Origin: Candidatus Acidiferrales bacterium
GTDB lineage: Bacteria; Acidobacteriota; Terriglobia; Acidoferrales; UBA7541
DNA: 5,395 nucleotides
Assembly (NCBI GenBank): GCA_030043155.1
Contig: JASHYE010000124.1
Span: 1 to 5,395 of the forward strand
Reading direction: 5' to 3'
In this document: piece by piece, positions 1-5,395 of the stretch
Numbering within the stretch: the first letter of the stretch is position 1
Layout: each line of letters opens with the position of its first letter
Notes under the pieces: generated by a model
Told to the model about the DNA's origin: nothing
Databases searched by the model: none
The model's input: the letters and a program-made list of their open reading frames with translations, nothing else
Position numbers and translations under genes: made by a program

Positions 1-143
1 TGAACTTCTCGGACATTGGGATCAGCGGAAATGCGTCAGTGCGCGATTTGTGGTTGCACAAAGACCTGGGTACATTTAGCGGAAATTTCAGCGCCTATGT
101 ACCGATGCACGGTGTGGTGCTGGTGAGAATCACGGCGAAGTAG
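1..143 (+). CDS. C-terminal end of a GH27-type alpha-galactosidase (5' truncated by window edge)
   Basis: Reading in frame from base 3 to the TAG at 141-143 gives 46 residues that look like the last strands of the C-terminal beta-sandwich domain of family GH27 alpha-galactosidases. The diagnostic stretch is VRDLWLHKDLGTFSG, followed by a P-x-HGVVLVRIT ending; animal, plant and bacterial GH27 enzymes end in a very similar RDLW..KDLG.F...F...V..HGVVL.R pattern. Such enzymes hydrolyse terminal alpha-1,6-linked galactose from oligosaccharides and galactomannans, and bacterial members are usually exported. The catalytic (beta/alpha)8 barrel with its two aspartates lies outside the window, so activity and signal peptide cannot be judged, and a related GH27 specificity (for example alpha-N-acetylgalactosaminidase) is not excluded. 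The stop codon falls where the family normally ends. The next gene starts 156 bp downstream on the same strand. Confidence 0.85.
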   Translation, partial: NFSDIGISGNASVRDLWLHKDLGTFSGNFSAYVPMHGVVLVRITAK

Positions 144-286
144 CGGCCGCGTTTGCACGATTCTCAACGGACGGTCGAGCGGGCCGCCGGCGGGTACGTG
201 GCGCAAGAGGGTTAGGGATTTCCGGGGCCTCAGCCATAGCGCCAAAATTCCAATATCCTACCTGTGAAAAACTGATCTGACATTTT

Positions 287-294
287 AGAGAGGA
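287..294 (+). promoter_or_regulatory. Shine-Dalgarno sequence deciding a TTG start
   Basis: The purine stretch AGAGAGGA ends 5 nt before the TTG at 300. It supports TTG as the start of the phosphatase gene, because there is no in-frame ATG upstream before the TGA stop at 273-275, and the next in-frame candidate (TTG, codon 9) has a poorer upstream sequence and lies close to the first catalytic motif. Confidence 0.7.
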
Positions 295-299
295 ACGTA

Positions 300-1004
300 T
301 TGAAGCGAGCTATAACGGAAATTTTGTGCAAAGGAGTTCTATTCGACATGGATGGCGTGCTGCTCGATTCCACGCCGGCAGTGGCTCGCGTCTGGCATCA
401 ATGGGCGCTGGAGCATGGATTTGATCCGGAAGAGGTCGTGCGGGCCGCGCACGGGCGTCCAAGCATAACGACGATACGCGATTATCTTCCGGGCTCGGAT
501 TACGAGGCGGAGAATCGCGAGGTTGAGCGAAGGGAAATTGCGGATTTGGATGGAGTCGTTCCGCTGCCCGGCGCGGTGGATTTGTTGAAGGCGCTTCCTT
601 CGGAATCCTGGGTGATTGTGACCTCCTGCACGCGACCGCTCGCAGAGGTGCGCATTCGCGCCGGCGGGCTGCCGTGGCCGAAATTTCTGGTGACGTCCAA
701 CGATATCAAACATGGGAAGCCGGCTCCCGAGCCATATCTTCGCGCGACTGAGATGTTGGGAACCCGTGCGGCCGAATGCCTCGTGATTGAGGATGCGCCC
801 GCGGGAGTGCGAGCCGGGAAGGCGGCCGGATGCCGGGTGATTGCGTGCGATACGACCATGCCGGAAGCGGACCTGCGAGAAGCGGGTGCGGATTGGCTGG
901 TGAAAGATTGCAGCGCAATATCGCTGGTTTCTGCCGCGGGCAGAAATGGAATTTGCCTTTCGCTCAAGAAGAACGGCGAATCGAGAAGCTCTTCAGGTTT
1001 GTGA
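300..1004 (+). CDS. HAD superfamily (subfamily IA) sugar/polyol-phosphate phosphatase
   Basis: This 234-residue protein is a cytoplasmic HAD hydrolase, predicted to dephosphorylate a small phosphorylated metabolite through an aspartyl-phosphate intermediate with Mg2+. All four motifs are present. Motif I is DMDGVLLDS (nucleophile D16, acid/base D18). Motif II is WVIVTSCT (T108). The motif III lysine is K140 in GKPAPEPY. Motif IV is VIEDAPAGVRAG (E164, D165). Residues ~25-95 between motifs I and II form a helical C1 cap, which places it in subfamily IA. Overall it resembles the glycerol-3-phosphatase/2-deoxyglucose-6-phosphatase (HxpA/YfbT-like) group, but substrate cannot be read from sequence; beta-phosphoglucomutase is a less likely alternative. 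Translation starts at TTG behind a strong Shine-Dalgarno. The last ~20 residues, after the final Rossmann strand, are polar and serine-rich and look like a non-conserved tail. The gene converges on the kinase gene with 16 bp between stop codons. An upstream GH27 gene hints at sugar metabolism, but no promoter or operon link is visible. Confidence 0.88.
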   Translation: MKRAITEILCKGVLFDMDGVLLDSTPAVARVWHQWALEHGFDPEEVVRAAHGRPSITTIRDYLPGSDYEAENREVERREIADLDGVVPLPGAVDLLKALPSESWVIVTSCTRPLAEVRIRAGGLPWPKFLVTSNDIKHGKPAPEPYLRATEMLGTRAAECLVIEDAPAGVRAGKAAGCRVIACDTTMPEADLREAGADWLVKDCSAISLVSAAGRNGICLSLKKNGESRSSSGL

Positions 1005-1015
1005 TCGCACCATTC

Positions 1016-1034
1016 CGGAGCTACTGTAGCTTCG
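1016..1034 (+). terminator. possible stem-loop between convergent genes
   Basis: CGGAGCTA (1016-1023) pairs with TAGCTTCG (1027-1034) across a CTG loop, giving an 8-bp stem with one G-U pair in the plus-strand transcript and one mismatch in the minus-strand transcript. It sits 12 nt after the phosphatase stop and includes the kinase stop codon. No T-tract follows on either strand, so it is not a canonical intrinsic terminator. It may slow polymerase, protect a 3' end or be chance. Confidence 0.3.
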
Positions 1035-3903
1035 CGTATTCGCTCTTCGCCTGTCTCAGCACGGGGATTGCAGGGTCAGCATCTTTCCAAAGAGCGAAAA
1101 AATCCTGATAAGCAGACTTGGCTTTCGCGCGATCAGATTCCGCATCAGCGCCGTGCGAAGATTGCGCTTCGAACGCGTACGCACGGGCCAGGCCGAGATG
1201 CGCGAGCGAGGCGATCACCTCGGGTCCAACCACGCCGGAGTGATCGAGGATTTTCTGAAACTCGGCGGCAGCTGCCGCGCCGTTTTTCGCGGCGAGATAG
1301 GCGTCGCCGCGCAAGTAAACCGGGTAAAGCGAAAAAGTAAGAGAGCTATTTATAATTCCCAATTCATACGGCGAACTCGGCGCCAAAACTGAAACAGCTG
1401 CGGAGGGGTCGCCTTTCTTCATCGCCAGAGCGGCGTGCGCCATCGGCAGATAATCGAACTGCACGAAAGTGTTTTCCGGGTAGCGCTTGGCCAAGTCAGC
1501 GGCTAAACGGCCGGCTTGCGCGGAATCGCCAGTGAGTGCAAGCACGATAGGGGCAATTTCCTCGGTTTGTCTCGCATTGGGAGTCGCGAGCGCGGCTTGT
1601 ATCTCTTGCTTCGCTGCGGCGTCATCACTGACGATGGCTTGGCGAAGGGCGTCGCGCGCCAGATATTCCGCAGCGGTTTCTTTTTCGCCGATCCGCCGCG
1701 CGGATTCGGCGGCGCTGTGTGCGAGCTGTTCAGCCTTTGCGAACTGCCCGTGATACGCTGCAGCTTCCGATTGCAGAAACAGAATTTGATCGTCAATGCC
1801 TGGTTTTCCGGTCGCGGCGGCCACTTGCTGCGTCATCCCCGCTGTATCGTTTTCAAGAAAGTCCACAGTGTAAAGAACGAGGGAAATCCAGGGAGAATCG
1901 AGATGCCTCTTGTGCATCTCTTCTACCGTAGCTTTGGCCTGATTGAACTGATTGAGCCATAGATAGGAATACGCAGGACAAAGCCAGTTGTTCGAGCTTG
2001 CTGGATTGATGCTCACCGCTTGCTGGCCGGAGGTCAGACTCTTCGAGAAATCGCCCAGGCCGAAGTAAACAACCCACAGGTTGACCGATGCGTCCTCATC
2101 ATGAGGATAGGTCTGTGCGTACAGGTCGTAGGCGGTGCGCGCCGCTTCGTAATTTCCGGTGACAATTTCCTGATAGAAAGCCGAAATCGCGAGTCTTTCA
2201 CGTTCGCTCGCGTGGTCGCGCAAAGCATAAGCTTTTCGCGCAGTTTCCTCACATAGCTCCCATTCGCCAAGGGGCTGATAACTTTCGGATAGACGCAAAT
2301 ATGCCGTGGCAAAATTCGGATCGAGCGTAACAGCCCTTTGAAAGAACGGTATTGCGGTGGTGTAATCGTTTGCAACATCGGAAGCCTGCATGCCGAGGCT
2401 GTAAGCCTGAAGTGCTTCAAGCGAAGAAGTGGTCACGTCTTCGGGCAGCGCATTGTACTTCTGCACCGAAGCCAGCGATTCTCCGAGTTTCGCCCGCAAC
2501 TTTGTAGCGGCATCGCCCAGTGCATTAAGTACCTGCTCTTTTCCATTCGCCGTCACCTGCTCGTCCGCGAGGATATCTCCGGTTCGGCAATTCACAGCCT
2601 GCAAACCCAAAATGTATTGAGTGCCCAGATTGGAGATGGAGCCTTCAATGGTTGCGGCGCTGCCCGTGCGCTGGCAAACATCGCGCGCCACGTCCGGCGT
2701 AAGAGGCGCGTTCTTCGGCTTGGTCATCAGCGTCAGGGTTTGTGCAATGCGGTCATCGGAGATGAGGCTGATAAAAGGAGATTGTTCGAGCTGCGCGGCA
2801 AGGCCCTGCCGAAGAGTGCCATCGAATACAGAATCGCCCGTACCGTTGGTGAAATCAGCGAGGACGACAGTGTCTTTGCTTGTGAGTTTGGGAGTAGCGG
2901 GACGAAACGAAAAGTAACCGACCGCGGCGAGAACCAAGACGAGAATGATTACGGCTGCCGTAATCCATTTCCATCGTGCGCCTGATGCCTTTGGGGGCGC
3001 TGCGGCGATAGCGGAAATTTTTCGGGAGTCGCTGTCACGGCGGAGCCTTTGCAAATCGGCGCGCATTTCCGCAGCGCTTTGATAACGGAGAGAGCGATCC
3101 TTCTCCAGCACCTTACTGATGATGCGTTCCAGTTCCAGCGGCAGTTGCGGATTGAGTTGTGAAGGCGGCGTGGGAACCTTGTTGAGGATTGAATTGAAAA
3201 TGGCCGCGGAAGTGTTCCCCTGAAACGGCAGCTTTCCCGTGGCCATTTCATAGAGAATGACGCCGAAAGAAAAGAGATCAGTACGCGAGTCGAGGTCTTC
3301 TCCGAGCGCTTGTTCTGGCGACATATACGCGACCGTGCCGATAGTTGAACCCGGGCTGGTCAGAACTTGCTCTTCCAGAGAGCGCGTGCGCTCCGCATCA
3401 TTGGCGCTCAGTGCCGGCTCGAGTTTCGCCAGTCCAAAGTCGAGAATTTTGGCGTGGCCGCGATCGGTGATGAAGACGTTGGCAGGCTTGATGTCGCGAT
3501 GAATGATGCCTTTGGAATGCGCAGCATCGAGGGCGTCAGCGATCTCAATTGCCAGACTGAGAAGCGTTTCGCTATCGATTGCGCGGTCGGCAATGCGCTG
3601 CTTGAGCGTTGCGCCCTCGAGATATTCCATGGCGATGAAAGACTGATCATGCGCGGTGCCGATGTCGTAGATCGTGCAAATACCAGGATGATTTAGCGCC
3701 GACGCGGCCTGCGCTTCACGTTCGAAACGTGCGAGCGCCTGAAGATCCCTGGCGACGCTGTCGGGAAGGAATTTCAGCGCCACAAAGCGGTGCAGGCGCG
3801 TGTCCTCCGCTTTGTAAACCACGCCCATTCCGCCGCCGCCGACTTTTTCTATGACGCGGTAATGGGAGATGACTTGGCCGATAAGCGGTTGACCGTGGAG
3901 CAT
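1021..3903 (-). CDS. transmembrane Ser/Thr protein kinase with TolB/FlgO-like and TPR sensor region
   Basis: This 960-residue Hanks-type kinase appears catalytically complete. The glycine loop is [10 protein letters not shown] (21-30), the ATP lysine K44 is in VALK, and the likely alpha-C glutamate is E63. The catalytic loop is HRDIKPANV (D137, K139, N142), followed by DFG (155-157) and SPE (195-197). It is an RD kinase, so activation-loop phosphorylation is expected; T182, S183, S186, T187 and T190 are candidates. The kinase domain ends near 290. A basic juxtamembrane stretch precedes a single membrane helix (~312-331), predicting a cytoplasmic kinase and an exported C-terminal half. Residues ~344-480 resemble the TolB/FlgO-type alpha/beta domain ([21 protein letters not shown]). 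From ~495 to the end there are TPR-like helix pairs, such as [22 protein letters not shown], ending in a segment I recall as well conserved in Acidobacteriota homologues. It is probably a one-piece sensor kinase, with ligand and substrate unknown. ATG 3903 is the first possible start, since an in-frame TGA lies 9 nt upstream. There is no Shine-Dalgarno. An alternative reading of the C-terminal half is a protein-interaction scaffold. Confidence 0.93.
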   Translation of the reverse strand: MLHGQPLIGQVISHYRVIEKVGGGGMGVVYKAEDTRLHRFVALKFLPDSVARDLQALARFEREAQAASALNHPGICTIYDIGTAHDQSFIAMEYLEGATLKQRIADRAIDSETLLSLAIEIADALDAAHSKGIIHRDIKPANVFITDRGHAKILDFGLAKLEPALSANDAERTRSLEEQVLTSPGSTIGTVAYMSPEQALGEDLDSRTDLFSFGVILYEMATGKLPFQGNTSAAIFNSILNKVPTPPSQLNPQLPLELERIISKVLEKDRSLRYQSAAEMRADLQRLRRDSDSRKISAIAAAPPKASGARWKWITAAVIILVLVLAAVGYFSFRPATPKLTSKDTVVLADFTNGTGDSVFDGTLRQGLAAQLEQSPFISLISDDRIAQTLTLMTKPKNAPLTPDVARDVCQRTGSAATIEGSISNLGTQYILGLQAVNCRTGDILADEQVTANGKEQVLNALGDAATKLRAKLGESLASVQKYNALPEDVTTSSLEALQAYSLGMQASDVANDYTTAIPFFQRAVTLDPNFATAYLRLSESYQPLGEWELCEETARKAYALRDHASERERLAISAFYQEIVTGNYEAARTAYDLYAQTYPHDEDASVNLWVVYFGLGDFSKSLTSGQQAVSINPASSNNWLCPAYSYLWLNQFNQAKATVEEMHKRHLDSPWISLVLYTVDFLENDTAGMTQQVAAATGKPGIDDQILFLQSEAAAYHGQFAKAEQLAHSAAESARRIGEKETAAEYLARDALRQAIVSDDAAAKQEIQAALATPNARQTEEIAPIVLALTGDSAQAGRLAADLAKRYPENTFVQFDYLPMAHAALAMKKGDPSAAVSVLAPSSPYELGIINSSLTFSLYPVYLRGDAYLAAKNGAAAAAEFQKILDHSGVVGPEVIASLAHLGLARAYAFEAQSSHGADAESDRAKAKSAYQDFFALWKDADPAIPVLRQAKSEYAKLQ

Positions 3904-3914
3904 GCGCGGCGCTC

Positions 3915-3944
3915 ATCTTAGGGTGCTTCATCAGGGTGAGTCAA
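3915..3944 (-). promoter_or_regulatory. candidate sigma70 promoter of the kinase gene
   Basis: On the minus strand, TTGACT (3944-3939; 5 of 6 matches to the -35 consensus) is followed after 18 bp by TAAGAT (3920-3915; 4 of 6 matches to the -10 consensus). The -10 box ends only 11 nt before the kinase ATG, so transcription would begin about 4-5 nt ahead of the start codon. This fits the absence of a Shine-Dalgarno and would make the mRNA nearly leaderless. It is a consensus-match inference only. Confidence 0.4.
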
Positions 3945-4052
3945 CGTGGTGAAATTGCAAAATGGGCACTCCGTACGGTGACGGCGATTGGACAACGACA
4001 TCTGCTTTCGCAAGGCTGCTGATTCGGCGTAAACTCGCAGAGCTCATTCAAG

Positions 4053-4067
4053 ATGATTTAGAATCAT
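4053..4067. repeat. 15-bp perfect inverted repeat upstream of the tRNA gene, containing a possible -10 box
   Basis: ATGATT-TAG-AATCAT is a perfect 6-bp inverted repeat with a 3-bp centre, ending 10 bp before the tRNA. It contains TAGAAT (4059-4064), a 5-of-6 match to the -10 consensus that would start transcription about 7 nt before the mature tRNA. No good -35 element is visible 16-18 bp further upstream. It could be a promoter element, an operator, a small hairpin, or coincidence in an AT-rich leader. Confidence 0.35.
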
Positions 4068-4077
4068 GATGAAAAAT

Positions 4078-4154
4078 GCGCCCGTAGCTCAGCTGGATAG
4101 AGCATCTGCCTTCGAAGCAGAGGGTCGGGGGTTCGAGTCCCTCCGGGCGCGCCA
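4078..4154 (+). tRNA. tRNA-Arg (anticodon TCG), CCA encoded
   Basis: The full cloverleaf can be drawn. The acceptor stem GCGCCCG (4078-4084) pairs with CGGGCGC (4144-4150), followed by discriminator G4151 and a gene-encoded CCA (4152-4154). The D arm is GCTC/GAGC with the loop AGCTGGATA. The anticodon stem TCTGC/GCAGA encloses loop CTTCGAA, so the anticodon is TCG (4112-4114), reading CGA and possibly other CGN codons. A 5-nt variable region is followed by a T stem (GGGGG/CCCTC, one G-U pair) and loop TTCGAGT. The arginine identity elements A20 (4097), C35 and G36 are present. It stands alone, in an orientation convergent with the helical-repeat gene 34 bp downstream. A T8 run at 4208-4215 has no adjoining hairpin, so no clear terminator is seen. 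Confidence 0.97.
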
Positions 4155-4188
4155 CTTCGTGATCTGGCACTCGACCGACGAACTCGGG

Positions 4189-4998
4189 TCAGCCGCGGAG
4201 ATTGGAATTTTTTTTCGTAGGATTAGCGCCGCGCTGCGTGTGATTGGCGAGTTCCCGCCGGATATGCGGCCGCAAACCGACAGGGACAGAAGAGGATTCG
4301 CACAATAGGCGCAAGTCAGTCGTAGAAATACTCGGCAAGAAAGAGATGGCGCGTGCGATAGGCGTCTGCGGGTTGCGCAGGAGCGCTAGTCGCACGCTGT
4401 AATGCTGCGACCACCGGCCGCTTTCGGCGATGGCAACAACAACACGGGCAGGCACGGCGATCTTGGCAAGGGCCCTGAGAACGTGGCCCTCGTTCAGAAA
4501 CGGGCTATCCAGAACGACGGAGAGAATCTCGGGTTGCCCATCGCTCAGAAGCGCGCCCATAATTCGCCCTGTGCCGCGCCGGGCGAGGACCATCTTTTGT
4601 GCGGATGGCAATTGCGGAAGCCGCACCAGAATAAGCTCCTCCGCCAGGTGTTTCACGGGCGCCGCCGCCGAAGGAACCAAAGCTAACTGCACAAGGTCGA
4701 CAACGAAAAGTTCGCGTACAAGACGCAGGCCGAGAGCGAGCGGCACATGCGGGTGACAAGCGAGGCCGAAGCGCACGCGGTAGCTGGACATCCATTGTCT
4801 GCGGCTCGCGATCTCCTCCAGCAAAGTGCTTGAGAGTTCTTTGTGTCCGAGCAGGAGGCACAAGTGACTCTCATCGAAAGAAGGGTTGTCCAGCAGGCCT
4901 AGAATGACATCAGGATCGGCGTGATGGAGGAGGACTGGAATTTCTTCACGCGTTGCGGTCCGTGCCGTTCCTTGGTTGACATGTACGGTTTCTTCCAT
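4189..4998 (-). CDS. duplicated ARM/HEAT-like helical-repeat protein of unknown function
   Basis: This 269-residue protein is probably cytoplasmic: no signal peptide or membrane segment is apparent, and it is leucine-rich and helical. Its two halves align with almost no gaps. Residues 28-122 match residues 155-250 at an offset of 127, with one single-residue shift near the end. Both copies begin with (D/Q)P(D/E)(V/I) and LD(N/S)P, then share W69/W196, Y73/Y200, V-R (75-76/202-203), P83/P210, P86/P213, DL (101-102/228-229) and a closing EL. A linker (~126-150, LPQLPSAQKMVLARRGTGRI) separates them. The repeated pattern of a helix, an N-P turn and another helix is typical of ARM/HEAT-like and DUF2336-like solenoids, which act as protein-binding scaffolds. 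I do not recognise a named family, and no catalytic motif is visible. The start at ATG 4998 is the first in-frame candidate before the repeats but lacks a good Shine-Dalgarno. A small hairpin occupies that place. The last residues are encoded across an A8 run. Confidence 0.82.
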   Translation of the reverse strand: MEETVHVNQGTARTATREEIPVLLHHADPDVILGLLDNPSFDESHLCLLLGHKELSSTLLEEIASRRQWMSSYRVRFGLACHPHVPLALGLRLVRELFVVDLVQLALVPSAAAPVKHLAEELILVRLPQLPSAQKMVLARRGTGRIMGALLSDGQPEILSVVLDSPFLNEGHVLRALAKIAVPARVVVAIAESGRWSQHYSVRLALLRNPQTPIARAISFLPSISTTDLRLLCESSSVPVGLRPHIRRELANHTQRGANPTKKNSNLRG

Positions 4999-5002
4999 GA
5001 TC

Positions 5003-5015
5003 CGAAGTGACTTCG
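5003..5015. repeat. 13-bp palindrome in the leader of the helical-repeat gene
   Basis: CGAAGTGACTTCG reads the same on both strands except for its central base. In the minus-strand mRNA it can fold as a 5-bp CGAAG/CTTCG stem with a TCA loop, lying 5 to 17 nt before the ATG at 4998. That is the position normally held by the Shine-Dalgarno. It could be an operator or a translational control hairpin. The 9-mer GTGACTTCG from it recurs at 5341-5349. Confidence 0.35.
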
Positions 5016-5395
5016 CGTTGTGCGCCGTGATTGCCCACCGGCTCTGAGCTTTATATTGGCATACTGTTCTGGCCCAATCACAAGCTTTGGAGGAACCGGC
5101 GACGTAACCGTCACAGTGGTGGAATGGGTGCTCGACTGTTGAACTGAATCGACGCCAGAGTTCGGGAATCGTCCCCCTGGGGCGCGCCAGTTTTTTCCCC
5201 GAGGCCTCAATCGGAAAAGTTCACCGTCGCAATTTGAACATGGGCCACGGCGGCACAATCCGTTTGGCGCAGCACGGGCAACAGCAGTCATCAATCTAAT
5301 CTAACACTTCGGTTCGAGCGTTGAATTAGTCGCATCAACAGTGACTTCGGAGTGCCGTTGGATTAGAATGCCGCAGCGTTTAGGACCTTCTGCTC
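5016..5395. other. region without a confidently supported gene
   Basis: Apart from the candidate promoter near its left end, this stretch shows no gene I can defend. One minus-strand reading frame (TTG 5294 or ATG 5291 down to 4899, 131 residues) stays open and includes CRRGPCSNC near its N-terminus, which vaguely recalls half of a zinc ribbon. However, it lacks a second cysteine pair, has no Shine-Dalgarno, and overlaps the well-supported helical-repeat gene by about 100 bp in another frame. It is most likely spurious or a decayed remnant. CTGGGGCGCGCCAG (5177-5190) followed by T6 resembles a weak intrinsic terminator on the plus strand, with only a 4-bp stem and no gene upstream to serve. 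The region may hold regulatory sequence for a gene beyond the right edge. Confidence 0.5.
5050..5077 (-). promoter_or_regulatory. candidate sigma70 promoter of the helical-repeat gene
   Basis: On the minus strand TATAAA (5055-5050; 5 of 6 matches to -10) lies 16 bp after TTGGGC (5077-5072; 3 of 6 matches to -35). Transcription would begin near 5043, giving a leader of about 45 nt that contains the 13-bp palindrome. The -35 match is weak, so this is tentative. Confidence 0.3.

Noticed and set aside
184..193. 10-bp palindrome CCGCCGGCGG after the GH27 stop codon
   Set aside because: It has no loop to form a hairpin and no T-tract; it is expected by chance in GC-rich DNA.
500..967. 155-codon minus-strand frame opposite the phosphatase gene
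   Set aside because: It lies antisense to a gene with all four HAD motifs and shows only low-complexity Ser/Arg/Pro-rich sequence.
2338..2985. 215-codon plus-strand frame opposite the kinase gene
   Set aside because: It is a shadow of the strongly supported kinase reading frame, shows no domain, and has no start signal of its own.
4066..4308. 80-codon plus-strand reading frame starting with MMKNAPVAQLDRAS
   Set aside because: It runs straight through the tRNA gene. The VAQLDRAS...GRGFESLRARH type sequence is the well-known false translation of tRNAs.
4078..4998. tRNA-adjacent gene as a possible integrated element
   Set aside because: The helical-repeat gene looks like ordinary host sequence, and no direct repeat of the tRNA 3' end or recombinase is seen.
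5177..5196. CTGG...CCAG stem followed by TTTTTT, possible intrinsic terminator
   Set aside because: The stem is only 4 bp and there is no plus-strand gene upstream of it, so it was mentioned but not called.
5311..5318. GGTTCGAG matching the T arm of the tRNA, possible att duplicate or tRNA fragment
   Set aside because: Only 8 bases match, no further tRNA structure is present, and no integrase or other mobile gene is in the window.

Overview
The window looks like chromosomal DNA of a soil-type Acidobacteriota (Terriglobia-like). The main evidence is the 960-residue membrane Ser/Thr kinase with a TolB/FlgO-like segment and TPR tail, a family I recall as heavily expanded in that phylum. The HAD phosphatase and the helical-repeat protein also read like Acidobacteriota proteins. 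This placement rests on recalled family resemblance; no search was run.

Layout, left to right. Bases 1-143 (+) hold the last 46 codons of a GH27-type alpha-galactosidase. After a 156-bp gap comes a complete HAD-IA sugar/glycerol-phosphate-type phosphatase (300-1004, +, TTG start with a good Shine-Dalgarno). It converges, with only 16 bp between stop codons, on the long kinase gene (1021-3903, -). That gene has no Shine-Dalgarno but carries a sigma70-like promoter so close to its ATG that a nearly leaderless mRNA is predicted. The divergent gap 3904-4077 separates the kinase from a complete tRNA-Arg(UCG) gene with encoded CCA (4078-4154, +). Converging on the tRNA is a 269-residue protein (4189-4998, -) built from two copies of a roughly 95-residue ARM/HEAT-like helical unit. 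The last ~400 bp contain no gene I can support with confidence, only a doubtful minus-strand reading frame with a cysteine cluster.

How the genes relate. No operon is evident: the complete protein genes lie in convergent or divergent arrangement, so each probably has its own promoter. The two carbohydrate-type genes at the left (GH27 end and HAD phosphatase) could share a metabolic theme, but the 156-bp gap gives no proof of co-transcription. The kinase is predicted to link an extracytoplasmic TPR/TolB-like sensor to cytoplasmic phosphorylation. Its targets are not evident from the neighbourhood. I see no CRISPR array, insertion sequence, phage gene or recognisable defence system. The least explained items are the duplicated helical-repeat protein, with a stem-loop where its ribosome binding site should be, and the leaderless layout of the kinase gene.
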